From an uncultured Neisseria sp. (lineage in GTDB: Bacteria > Pseudomonadota > Gammaproteobacteria > Burkholderiales > Neisseriaceae), in NCBI GenBank assembly GCA_927911515.1, contig CAKMQH010000066.1, positions 1 through 12,221 on the forward strand: a stretch of DNA of 12,221 nt, given 5' to 3'. The notes beneath the pieces are model-generated. The model ran no database searches and was not told where the DNA came from. It saw only the letters and a program-made list of their open reading frames with translations. Positions within the stretch are counted from its first letter, which is position 1. Each line of letters starts with the position of its first letter. Made by a program: the position numbers and the translations under genes. Positions 1-6,759 of the stretch are shown one piece after another.

Positions 1-103
1 ATAGTACGGAACCGATTCACTTGGTGCTTCAGCACCTTAGAGAATCGTTCTCTTTGAGCTAAGGCGAGGCAACACCGTACTGGTTTAAAGTTAATCCACT
101 ATA
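1..103 (-). repeat. Correia repeat-enclosed element (CREE), partial at window edge
   Basis: Ends at the typical CREE terminus TTAATCCACTATA and carries the internal segment of full-length elements (around AGAGAATCGTTCTCT, then a GGTGCTTCAGCACC dyad). Its reverse complement matches the first 103 bases of the element at 8264-8418 with only three differences by eye. The missing part lies left of the window. CREEs are abundant small non-autonomous repeats of Neisseria; full-length ones are known to bind IHF and, when transcribed, to form hairpins cut by RNase III. Inverted relative to the second copy. Confidence 0.93.
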
Positions 104-396
104 TTTTTCTCTGAACTGTTTTTCATGATGATTCAAACGGCAGATTTGATATTACTTTTTATGTAAATATTATTTTTTATTTTTTGTTGATTTTAAAAAA
201 GAATTTTATTGAGTGCATTTTAATCAATAAAATGTGAATGTTTTCAAAACTTAACGTCTGCATGTAAGTTGTTGATTTATGGTTTGGTTATTTTATAAAT
301 GGGCTGATTTTTTGAAAATTTGTATTGTTACAGGTTGCTAAGTCGGAGGTTATCCGATAAGGTTTACTATAAGCGGTTACATCCGTGAGTACTAAA

Positions 397-420
397 TTAA
401 TCAATAAGATAGTTGATTAA
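397..420. promoter_or_regulatory. Inverted repeat, candidate operator
   Basis: TTAATCAA and TTGATTAA form perfect 8-bp arms separated by 8 bases. The left arm lies in an 11-mer that also occurs at 220-230. It sits about 100 bases upstream of the small membrane-protein gene. Function is inferred only from symmetry and position; the centre does not fit the FNR half-site order. Confidence 0.3.
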
Positions 421-466
421 GTAATTAAAACTGTTAAATCCCACAATAAACGGACAGGTTATCCTT

Positions 467-498
467 AACCGTTTGCACATCAAACCGTTTGCACACCA
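467..498. repeat. 16-bp tandem duplication in 5' leader
   Basis: Two adjacent 16-base units, AACCGTTTGCACATCA and AACCGTTTGCACACCA, differ at one base. The array ends 18 bases before the start codon of the DUF1328 gene and so probably lies in its mRNA leader, directly upstream of the ribosome binding site. Confidence 0.8.
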
Positions 499-516
499 AA
501 CAGAAAGGAAAAAACC

Positions 517-675
517 ATGCTTCATTATGCAGTTGTTTTCTTTGTTATCGCCATTATTGCAGCTGTATTGGGCTTTGGCGGCATTGCCGGCAGCGCGGCA
601 GGTATCGCTAAAATCCTGTTTGTCGGTTTCCTGATTTTGTCAGTGTTGTCCCTGATTTTTGGCAAGAAAAAATAA
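517..675 (+). CDS. DUF1328 (YtjA-like) small membrane protein
   Basis: A 52-residue protein starting MLHYAVVFFVIAIIAAVLG and ending in GKKK. It is almost entirely two hydrophobic segments (about residues 4-20 and 33-48) around a small-residue linker GFGGIAGSAAGIAK. This matches the pattern of the DUF1328/YtjA family, for example E. coli YtjA, which has the same GFGG(I/L)AG(S/T)AAG core. It should be a two-helix inner-membrane peptide with a basic C-terminus; its biochemical role is unknown. The start is supported by AGAAAGGA about 8 bases upstream. It converges on gcvP, with a DUS hairpin between them. It has its own long AT-rich leader and appears to be a single-gene unit. Confidence 0.9.
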   Translation: MLHYAVVFFVIAIIAAVLGFGGIAGSAAGIAKILFVGFLILSVLSLIFGKKK

Positions 676-733
676 AACTGACAAACAGATTAGGCGTAAC
701 CTCGCTACCTTCTGAATGAATGTTTTTTAAAAC

Positions 734-764
734 AAAGGTCTCTGAAATTTTCAGACGACCTTTC
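734..764. terminator. Imperfect DUS-pair hairpin between convergent genes
   Basis: Left arm AAAGGTCTCTGAAA pairs with right arm TTTTCAGACGACCTTT. The right arm contains an exact AGGTCGTCTGAA uptake sequence (reverse, 750-761); the left arm is the same sequence with one base lost. A T-rich tail follows on the plus strand. It lies between the stop codons of the DUF1328 gene and gcvP, so it could serve both strands. Confidence 0.75.
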
Positions 765-777
765 TTTATGTCAAACC

Positions 778-3630
778 TTAATCTTCATACGCTTCCATCG
801 GCGGGCAGGAGCAGACCAGATTCCGGTCGCCGTACACATCGTCCACGCGGTTGACGCTCGGCCAGAATTTGTTTTCGCGCACGAAAGGCAGCGGAAAGAC
901 GGCTTCTTCGCGGGAGTACGGATGCGCCCATTCGCCGGTTACGTCGGCGGCGGTGTGCGGGGCGTTGACCAGCGGGTTGTCGTCTTTCGGCCATTCTCCG
1001 CTCTCGACTTTCAGCACTTCCTGTTTGATTTGTTTCAAGGCGGCGATGAAGCGGTCGAGTTCGGCTTTGCTCTCGCTTTCGGTCGGCTCGATCATCAGCG
1101 TGCCGGCAACGGGGAAGGAGACAGTCGGGGCGTGGAAGCCGTAGTCCATCAGGCGTTTGGCGATGTCGGTTTCGGTGATGCCGCTTTCGGCTTTGAGCGG
1201 ACGCAAATCAACGATGCATTCGTGCGCGACGCGGCCGTTTTTGCCTGTGTAGAGAACGGGATAGTCTTCGCTCAGGCGTTTGGCGACGTAGTTGGCGTTG
1301 AGCAATGCCCAGCGCGTCGCCTGTTCCATGCCTTGTTTGCCCATCATGGTCAGGTACATCCAGGTAATCGGCAGGATGGACGCGGAACCGAAGGCGGCGG
1401 AGGAAACGGCGGTTTGCCCGGCACTGGCGCTGTGCGTGTCGGTCAGGGTATGGCCTGGGGCAAACGGGGCGAGGTGGGCTTTCAGTCCGATGGGGCCCAT
1501 GCCCGGGCCGCCGCCGCCGTGAGGGATACAGAAGGTTTTGTGCAGGTTCATGTGCAACACGTCCGCGCCGACTTCGGCGGGCTGCATGATGCCGATTTGG
1601 GCGTTTAGGTTGGCGCCGTCCATGTAAACCTGTCCGCCGTTGTCGTGGACGATGCGGCAGATGTCGCGAATGCCTTCTTCGTACACGCCGTGGGTGGACG
1701 GATAGGTAATCATGATGGCGGACAAAGCGTCGCGGTGTTGCTCGGCTTTGGCTTTCAAATCGTCGATGTTGACGTTGCCGTGTTCGTCGGTATCGACGAC
1801 GACGACTTTCAAACCGAGCATGGCGGCGGTGGCGGGGTTGGTGCCGTGGGCGGATTTGGGAATCAGGCAGATATTGCGGTGTGCTTCGCCTTGGGCTTCC
1901 TGATAGCGGCGGATGGCAAGCATACCGCTGTATTCGCCCTGTGCGCCGGAGTTGGGCTGGAAGGAAATCGCGTCAAAGCCGGTGATGGCTTTCAGGCTGT
2001 TTTCCATGTCGGTCAGGAGTTCGCGGTAGCCTGCGGTTTGGGCTTCGGGGGCGTAGGGGTGGATGTCGGAGAACTCCGTCCAGGTAATCGGTAGCATTTC
2101 GGCGGTGGCGTTGAGCTTCATGGTGCAGCTGCCCAGCGAAATCATGCTGCGGTTCATCGCCAAATCGCGGTCTTCGAGTTTCTTCAGATAGCGCAGCATT
2201 TCGTGTTCGGTGTGGTAACGGTCGAACACGGGATGTTGCAAGATATTGTCTTGACGCAGGAATTCGGTTTTCAGACGACCTTTGACGTCGTCTGAAAGCG
2301 TAAAGGTGTTGTTGCCGGTGAAGGCGTAGTACAACACGGCGAGGTCTTCGCGCACGGATGTTTCGTGGAAGGCGGCGGCGATTTGGGTGTCGCTGACGCG
2401 GCGCAGGTTGTAGCCCAGTTCCAAAGCGGTTTGGAACGCTTTGTCCGCTTTTTCTTTGCTGCCGAAATCGACGGTAACGGTATCGAAGAAGACTTCGTGA
2501 ACCACTTTGAGGCCGTCTGAAACCAGCGCGTCGGCAAAGGCGGAAGCCAGCGCGTGAATGCGGTTGGCGATGCGTTTCACGCCTTCGGGGCCGTGATAGA
2601 CGGCGTACATGCCTGCCAAGTTCGCCAGCAATGCCTGCGCGGTACAAATATTGGACGTGGCTTTTTCGCGGCGGATGTGTTGCTCGCGGGTGGACAACGC
2701 CATGCGCAGCGCGGGTTTGCCCGATGCGTCTTTGGATACGCCGATGATGCGGCCCGGGGCGGAACGTTTGAACTCGTCTTTAAACGCGAAATAAGCGGCG
2801 TGCGGCCCGCCGAAGCCCATCGGTACGCCGAAGCGTTGGGTGTTGCCCAAAGCAATATCCGCACCCAATTCGGCAGGCGATTTCAGCAAGACCAAGCTCA
2901 TGATGTCGGCAGCAACAGCAACAATCGTGCCTTTGGTTTTCAGACGACCTATGACGCTTTGCAAATCTTGCACGTCGCCGTCTTTGCCGACGTATTGGAA
3001 CAGCGCGCCGAAGTATTCGCCTTCATCCGCTTTGGCAAAATCGCCGACCACCAGCTCGAAGCCGAAATATTTGGCTCGGGTTTTCATCACGTCCAAAGTC
3101 TGCGGATAAACGCGCTCGTCCACAAAGAAACGCTCGGATTTCACTTTGCCCACGCGGTGCGCCATCGCCATTGCTTCGGCAGCGGCGGTCGCTTCGTCCA
3201 GCAAAGACGCGCCCGCCACGGGGAAACCGGTCAAATCGATGCACACCTGCTGGAAGTTCAACAACGCTTCCAAACGCCCCTGCGCGATTTCCGCCTGATA
3301 CGGCGTGTAGGCGGTGTACCAGCCCGGATTTTCCAACACGTTGCGCAAAATCACGTTCGGCACGCGGGTCGGATAATAGCCCAAGCCGATATAGGATTTG
3401 TTGATCACGTTTTTCGCCGCAATGGCTTTCAGCTTCGCCAAAGCGTCCGCCTCGGTCAGGGCTTCGGGCAGGTCGAGTTCGGACGGCATACGGATGCTTT
3501 GCGGCACGGTGTTGCCGACAAATTCATCCATGCTCTTCTCGCCGAGCGCCTCCAAAAGCGCAGCCTCGTCGCCGAAACTCAAATGACGCGCGGCAAATTC
3601 GTTGGGGTTGAACAATTCGGATAGTTTCAT
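778..3630 (-). CDS. gcvP: Glycine dehydrogenase (decarboxylating), P-protein
   Basis: P-protein of the glycine cleavage system: PLP-dependent decarboxylation of glycine and transfer of the aminomethyl group to lipoylated GcvH, in the cytoplasm. At 950 residues it is the full-length fused alpha-beta form. The N-terminal half (about 1-440) has GYYPTRVPNVILRN near 84-97 and TSNICTAQALLAN near 325-337; the C-terminal half has SCTMKLNATAEM near 501-512, SAHGTNPATAAMLG near 593-606 and the PLP lysine K698 in NLHKTF, followed by the glycine-rich stretch GGGGPGMGP. The start is supported by GGAG about 8 bases upstream. gcvT and gcvH are not in the window. It lies 139 bases downstream of, and co-directional with, the GntR regulator, so readthrough is possible. 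No glycine riboswitch is visible upstream. Four uptake-type sequences with an exact core or 12-mer lie inside the coding region, two of them as a hairpin at 2269-2297. Confidence 0.98.
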   Translation of the reverse strand: MKLSELFNPNEFAARHLSFGDEAALLEALGEKSMDEFVGNTVPQSIRMPSELDLPEALTEADALAKLKAIAAKNVINKSYIGLGYYPTRVPNVILRNVLENPGWYTAYTPYQAEIAQGRLEALLNFQQVCIDLTGFPVAGASLLDEATAAAEAMAMAHRVGKVKSERFFVDERVYPQTLDVMKTRAKYFGFELVVGDFAKADEGEYFGALFQYVGKDGDVQDLQSVIGRLKTKGTIVAVAADIMSLVLLKSPAELGADIALGNTQRFGVPMGFGGPHAAYFAFKDEFKRSAPGRIIGVSKDASGKPALRMALSTREQHIRREKATSNICTAQALLANLAGMYAVYHGPEGVKRIANRIHALASAFADALVSDGLKVVHEVFFDTVTVDFGSKEKADKAFQTALELGYNLRRVSDTQIAAAFHETSVREDLAVLYYAFTGNNTFTLSDDVKGRLKTEFLRQDNILQHPVFDRYHTEHEMLRYLKKLEDRDLAMNRSMISLGSCTMKLNATAEMLPITWTEFSDIHPYAPEAQTAGYRELLTDMENSLKAITGFDAISFQPNSGAQGEYSGMLAIRRYQEAQGEAHRNICLIPKSAHGTNPATAAMLGLKVVVVDTDEHGNVNIDDLKAKAEQHRDALSAIMITYPSTHGVYEEGIRDICRIVHDNGGQVYMDGANLNAQIGIMQPAEVGADVLHMNLHKTFCIPHGGGGPGMGPIGLKAHLAPFAPGHTLTDTHSASAGQTAVSSAAFGSASILPITWMYLTMMGKQGMEQATRWALLNANYVAKRLSEDYPVLYTGKNGRVAHECIVDLRPLKAESGITETDIAKRLMDYGFHAPTVSFPVAGTLMIEPTESESKAELDRFIAALKQIKQEVLKVESGEWPKDDNPLVNAPHTAADVTGEWAHPYSREEAVFPLPFVRENKFWPSVNRVDDVYGDRNLVCSCPPMEAYED
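2269..2297. repeat. DUS inverted pair inside gcvP
   Basis: TTTCAGACGAC (2269-2279) and GTCGTCTGAAA (2287-2297) are perfect 11-base complements separated by 7 bases, the same architecture as the DUS terminators elsewhere in the window. It is in frame and encodes part of the region around residues 445-454 (SDDVKGRLK) that links the two halves of the P-protein. There is no run of T on the transcribed strand, so it may not terminate. Confidence 0.85.
2510..2521 (+). repeat. AGGCCGTCTGAA uptake sequence
   Basis: Exact 12-mer of the AG-DUS dialect, inside gcvP. It is the only copy of this dialect in the window; the others nearby have GTCGTCTGAA. Confidence 0.85.
2939..2950 (-). repeat. AGGTCGTCTGAA uptake sequence
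   Basis: Exact 12-mer on the minus strand, inside the gcvP coding region, unpaired. Confidence 0.9.
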
Positions 3631-3654
3631 TTCTACTCCTTCGGTGTTGTAGGA

Positions 3655-3673
3655 ATCTGCCGCGAAGGCAGGT
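3655..3673 (-). other. Short hairpin in gcvP leader
   Basis: CTGCC (3657-3661) and GGCAG (3667-3671) pair across a 5-base loop and extend by a wobble and an A-T pair. It lies 24 bases upstream of the gcvP start codon. No U-tract follows on the gcvP strand, so it is not a terminator; a leader role is possible but unproven. Confidence 0.35.
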
Positions 3674-3682
3674 GTTTTGGTT

Positions 3683-3694
3683 TTCAGACGACCT
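3683..3694 (-). repeat. AGGTCGTCTGAA uptake sequence
   Basis: Exact 12-mer, single and unpaired, in the space between the GntR regulator stop and the gcvP start. Lacking a partner it cannot form the usual DUS terminator, so it leaves regulator-to-gcvP readthrough open. Confidence 0.9.
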
Positions 3695-3769
3695 TGAGGT
3701 TACGGGCGGATAATCGGGCTTTGTGTTTGCGCACTATGCCGACGGTGTGGCAAGTTAACGGTGGGGGAG

Positions 3770-4549
3770 TCATTTCCAGTCCTGCACCCGCTTCAAGTCG
3801 TTCTGCGCCAGCGTGTCGGCGTGTTCGTTGCGGCTTTTGTATTCCCTGTTTTGCAAGATGCTGTTGGCGACGTAGTTTAAGTGTATTTTGGCGGCTTCGG
3901 CGGCATCGGCAGGGCGGCGTTCGAGTATGGCTTCGTAGATGGCGCGGTGTTGGGCAATCAGCTTGGGGCGCGGGTCTTCGGTTTGGTTGAAGTAGATGAT
4001 GCTGCTGCGCGTCTGGCGGTAGAGCATTTTGAGCAGGCCGCCGGAGAGGTGGCTGAAGAGGATGTTGTGTGCGGCGTCGGCGATAGTTTGGTGAAAGCTT
4101 ACGTCGGCTTCGCTTTGATGTTCCAAATGTCCGCTTTCGCAGGCGGATTCGAATTTTTGCCGCCAAAAATCAATCCGTTTCAAATCGGCATCGGTGCGCC
4201 GCTCGGCAGCCAGCGATGCCATGCAGCCTTCGATGTGGCAGCTGAAATCGAAGACGTCGGTTTCCCAGTTGGAATGTTTGCCGAGCAATTCCTGCCAGCT
4301 TTGGAGGAAATCTTGTTGCGGTTTGACGGAAACGTAATAGCCGTCGCCCTGACGCGCTTCCAAAACCTGCCGCGCAATCAAGATGTTCAGTGCGACCCTG
4401 ACCGACGGGCGCGATACGCCGAATTCTTCCGCGAGCGTGCGTTCGGGCGGGATTTTGCCGCCTTCTTCGTAAACGCCCGTCGCAATCCGTTCTTCTAATA
4501 TCGACAATATTTGGTCGCTGATTTTTTGTGGCCGAACCAGTTTTGTCAT
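3770..4549 (-). CDS. GntR/FadR-family transcriptional regulator (LldR/PdhR/GdhR type)
   Basis: A 259-residue DNA-binding protein. Residues 7-73 form the GntR winged helix (PPERTLAEEFGVSRPSVRVALNIL is the recognition region, ending with the wing RQGDGYYV). The rest is an all-helical FCD ligand domain whose expected metal ligands are present: D149 and H153 in EADVSFHQ, H201 in AQHRAIYEAI and H223 in KIHLNY. It is divergent from lldP, the usual place for a lactate-responsive repressor, and palindromes of the right type lie between the two genes. It could equally be the counterpart of neisserial GdhR, which in the gonococcus is reported to repress the lactate permease gene; I cannot separate these by eye. 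The start is supported by GAGGGA 6-11 bases upstream. Sites at 4647-4675 lie about 100 bases upstream of its own start, so autoregulation is likely. Confidence 0.92.
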   Translation of the reverse strand: MTKLVRPQKISDQILSILEERIATGVYEEGGKIPPERTLAEEFGVSRPSVRVALNILIARQVLEARQGDGYYVSVKPQQDFLQSWQELLGKHSNWETDVFDFSCHIEGCMASLAAERRTDADLKRIDFWRQKFESACESGHLEHQSEADVSFHQTIADAAHNILFSHLSGGLLKMLYRQTRSSIIYFNQTEDPRPKLIAQHRAIYEAILERRPADAAEAAKIHLNYVANSILQNREYKSRNEHADTLAQNDLKRVQDWK

Positions 4550-4616
4550 TTTAATTCCCTCTTTTCCCTCATGTTTTCTTTATGAGGAAGACTCAAATCC
4601 GATAATGTGATGCGGC

Positions 4617-4628
4617 AGGTCGTCTGAA
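4617..4628 (+). repeat. AGGTCGTCTGAA uptake sequence
   Basis: Exact 12-mer, single, in the divergent regulatory region about 19 bases from the tandem operator pair. Confidence 0.9.
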
Positions 4629-4646
4629 ATGGCAATCTGCGTCAAA

Positions 4647-4675
4647 ATTGGCATGACCAAATTGGTATGCCCAAT
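4647..4675. promoter_or_regulatory. Tandem FadR/PdhR-type operator pair
   Basis: ATTGGCATGACCAAA (4647-4661) and ATTGGTATGCCCAAT (4661-4675) each match the ATTGGTnnnACCAAT consensus known for PdhR/LldR proteins, with two and one mismatches. They share one base and their centres are 14 bp apart. They lie about 100 bases upstream of the regulator gene and about 230 bp from the perfect site next to lldP. Assignment to the adjacent regulator is inference. Confidence 0.72.
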
Positions 4676-4697
4676 GTCGCGGTATTCTAATTAACCG

Positions 4698-4718
4698 GCC
4701 ATATCCCGTCAATATGGC
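4698..4718. promoter_or_regulatory. GCCATAT inverted repeat
   Basis: Perfect 7-bp arms GCCATAT (4698-4704) and ATATGGC (4712-4718) around 7 bases. Related copies follow: AATATGGT at 4731-4738, in an imperfect dyad spanning 4727-4754, and GCCATATT at 4851-4858, inside the putative lldP promoter spacer. It is a candidate binding site for a second, unidentified factor. Confidence 0.4.
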
Positions 4719-4844
4719 TTGTTCTACCCGAATATGGTTTAAAACTATATCGGGTTACATTTTTACAATTCATATAATGTTTTGTTTTATTTAAAATTAA
4801 ATAACAATTTTGCACTTATGCAGCAAGGTTGTTTAAAAAAATAA

Positions 4845-4873
4845 TTGACTGCCATATTAAAGTTTCGTAAAGT
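4845..4873 (+). promoter_or_regulatory. Putative sigma-70 promoter of lldP
   Basis: TTGACT (4845-4850) and TAAAGT (4868-4873) are separated by 17 bases, giving a start near 4880, just ahead of the perfect palindrome at 4888-4906. A perfect TATAAT at 4773-4778 lies further upstream but lacks a good -35, so it could be an activator-dependent alternative. Confidence 0.55.
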
Positions 4874-4887
4874 GTCCTCCGTTCAAA

Positions 4888-4906
4888 AAATTGGTTTTAC
4901 CAATTT
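4888..4906. promoter_or_regulatory. Perfect FadR/PdhR-type operator at lldP
   Basis: AAATTGGT and ACCAATTT are perfect 8-bp arms around TTT. The core ATTGGTTTTACCAAT is an exact match to ATTGGTnnnACCAAT. It lies just downstream of the predicted transcription start and 38 bases before the lldP start codon, a position where bound repressor would block transcription. Confidence 0.82.
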
Positions 4907-4944
4907 AGGAAAGTATATTAGAAAAATATTCGGAGATTTTCCCA

Positions 4945-6588
4945 ATGGAAACTTGGATTCAAAACTATACCGCAGTGGGCGGCAGCCTATATTTGACGGC
5001 AGCCGTCGCCCTCCTGCCCATTATCTTTTTCTTTGTCGCACTGACCGTCCTGAAGCTTAAAGGCTATCAGGCGGGGCTTTATACGCTTCTGATTGCGCTT
5101 GGCGTTGCCGTATTAGGTTTCGGAATGCCTGCTGGCATGGCGGTTTCTTCCGCGCTGTACGGCTTCGCTTACGGTTTGTGGCCGATTGCATGGATTATCG
5201 TTACTGCCGTGTTCCTGTATAAAATTACCGTGAAAACAGGGCAGTTCGACATCATCCGCGCTTCCGTGATTTCGATTACCGAAGACCAACGCCTGCAAAT
5301 GTTGCTGGTCGGCTTCTCCTTCGGCGCATTCCTCGAAGGCGCGGCAGGCTTTGGCGCGCCGGTGGCGATTACCGCCTCGTTGTTGGTGGGCTTGGGCTTT
5401 AATCCGCTTTACGCCGCCGGTTTGTGTTTGATTGCCAATACCGCGCCTGTGGCTTTCGGCGCGATGGGTATTCCAATCCTGGTTGCCGGTCAAGTGTCTA
5501 ACCTCGACCCTTACCACATCGGTCAGGTCGCTGGCCGCCAACTGCCGATCCTGTCGATTATCGTTCCTTTCTGGTTGGTCGCCATGATGGACGGTATGCG
5601 CGGCATACGCCAAACTTGGCCTGCCGTATTGGTAGCGGGTGTGTCTTTCGCCGTGACCCAATTCATTACCGCCAACTTCATCGGCCCCGAGTTGCCTGAC
5701 GTTACCTCCGCACTAGTCAGCTTGGTCTGTCTGTCTGCCTTCCTGAAAAAATGGCAGCCTAAAGAAATCTTCACCTTCAACGGCATGAAAAAACCGTCCG
5801 AGCGCAAAGCGGGCGAATACACTGCCGGACAAATCATCAAAGCCTGGTCTCCTTTCGCCATTCTGACCGTTTTCGTCAGCGTGTGGACGATTAAGGGCGT
5901 TAAAGAGGCTTTGGGCGTTGCCACCATCAAATTCGACTGGCCGATGCTGCACAACTTGGTACAAAAAGCCGCGCCCATCGTCAGCGAACCGACACCATAC
6001 GCTGCCGTGTTCAAAATCGACCTCCTCGGCGCAGTCGGCACGGCAATTCTGTTTGCTTCCATCGTTTCCGCCGCTTTGCTGAAAATGAAACCTTCCGAAG
6101 CCGTCGGCACTTTCTTTGAAACGCTCAAAGAACTGCGCCTGTCCATCCTGTCCATCGGCCTGGTACTCGGCTTCGCATTCGTGGCAAACTATTCAGGCCT
6201 GTCGTCCACATTGGCACTCGTCCTCGCCGCCACCGGCACCGTATTCCCGTTCTTCTCGCCGTTCCTCGGCTGGCTGGGCGTATTCCTGACCGGTTCGGAC
6301 ACTTCCGCCAACGCGCTCTTCGGCTCGCTGCAAGCCAGCACCGCGCATCAAATCGGCGTCGTACCTGAGTTGACCGTTGCTGCCAACACCACCGGCGGCG
6401 TGACCGGCAAAATGATTTCGCCGCAATCCATCGCCATCGCCTGCGCGGCAGTCGGTCTGGAAGGCAAAGAATCCAACCTGTTCCGCTTCACCGTGAAACA
6501 CAGCTTGATTTTCTGTACCTTCGTCGGCCTGCTGACCCTGCTGCAAGCTTATGTCTTGCCGTGGACGCTGGTTTTCTTCAACAAATAA
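4945..6588 (+). CDS. lldP: L-lactate permease (LctP family)
   Basis: A 547-residue inner-membrane lactate:proton symporter of the LctP family (called lctP in Neisseria). Many hydrophobic helices run the whole length. The family signature FGAFLEGAAGFGAPVAI is at about 126-142, followed by ANTAPVAFGAMGIP near 164-177, and late conserved stretches GSDTSANALFG and TGGVTGKMISPQSIAI are present. Length and both termini look complete. The start is supported by CGGAG about 10 bases upstream. It imports lactate for oxidation to pyruvate; no lactate dehydrogenase gene (lldD or dld) is in the window, so this is a lone permease, unlike the E. coli lldPRD operon. It is divergent from a GntR/FadR regulator with operator-like palindromes between them, and ends in a strong DUS-pair terminator. 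Confidence 0.97.
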   Translation: METWIQNYTAVGGSLYLTAAVALLPIIFFFVALTVLKLKGYQAGLYTLLIALGVAVLGFGMPAGMAVSSALYGFAYGLWPIAWIIVTAVFLYKITVKTGQFDIIRASVISITEDQRLQMLLVGFSFGAFLEGAAGFGAPVAITASLLVGLGFNPLYAAGLCLIANTAPVAFGAMGIPILVAGQVSNLDPYHIGQVAGRQLPILSIIVPFWLVAMMDGMRGIRQTWPAVLVAGVSFAVTQFITANFIGPELPDVTSALVSLVCLSAFLKKWQPKEIFTFNGMKKPSERKAGEYTAGQIIKAWSPFAILTVFVSVWTIKGVKEALGVATIKFDWPMLHNLVQKAAPIVSEPTPYAAVFKIDLLGAVGTAILFASIVSAALLKMKPSEAVGTFFETLKELRLSILSIGLVLGFAFVANYSGLSSTLALVLAATGTVFPFFSPFLGWLGVFLTGSDTSANALFGSLQASTAHQIGVVPELTVAANTTGGVTGKMISPQSIAIACAAVGLEGKESNLFRFTVKHSLIFCTFVGLLTLLQAYVLPWTLVFFNK

Positions 6589-6605
6589 GCCAACCGGCTT
6601 GAAAT

Positions 6606-6649
6606 AAAAGGTCGTCTGAAATCCAATTTGGGTTTCAGACGACCTTTTT
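6606..6649. terminator. DUS-pair intrinsic terminator after lldP
   Basis: AAAAGGTCGTCTGAAA (6606-6621) pairs perfectly with TTTCAGACGACCTTTT (6633-6648) around an 11-base loop, with a T tract at the end. Both arms hold exact AGGTCGTCTGAA uptake sequences (6609-6620 and 6634-6645). It begins 18 bases after the lldP stop. The A-run on the left arm would give a U-tract on the minus strand too, so it may also stop the DUF3800 transcript. Confidence 0.93.
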
Positions 6650-6747
6650 GTCGTTGTGGGCGTGATCAGGTTCGCCGTCATTTCTGTTTCGTTTAAACAA
6701 AAGGAGAGGGGGTAAACCGAAGATGGTTAATGTCGTTTATGTCCATG

Positions 6748-6759
6748 TTCAGGCTGCCT
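6748..6759 (-). repeat. AGGCAGCCTGAA (Kingella-type) uptake sequence
   Basis: Exact 12-mer on the minus strand, reaching into the stop codon of the DUF3800 gene. This dialect is known from Kingella species and does not occur in the flanking core genes. Confidence 0.85.

Larger units (their letters stand above)
104..516. other. AT-rich intergenic leader ahead of the DUF1328 gene
   Basis: A 413-base stretch without a supportable gene. It is much richer in A and T than the rest of the window. It holds an 11-bp direct repeat TTAATCAATAA at 220-230 and 397-407, a dyad CATTTTA/TAAAATG at 216-234, a dyad TTAATCAA/TTGATTAA at 397-420 and a 16-bp tandem repeat at 467-498. I found no convincing paired -35/-10 promoter and no tRNA or riboswitch pattern. 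Confidence 0.6.

Noticed and set aside
2554..3624. Long open frame on the plus strand opposite gcvP (356 codons), with others at 922-1608 and 1645-2094
   Set aside because: They are antisense to an unmistakable full-length gcvP, are rich in Gly, Val, Phe and His as expected for mirrored codon bias, and lack ribosome binding sites or known motifs.
3631..3769. Glycine riboswitch upstream of gcvP
   Set aside because: The conserved aptamer elements are not present and the gap is too short; only a small hairpin and one DUS were found.
4773..4778. Perfect TATAAT as the main lldP promoter
   Set aside because: No acceptable -35 lies 16-18 bases upstream and no extended -10 is present; the TTGACT/TAAAGT pair nearer the gene fits better with the operator position. 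Kept only as an alternative.
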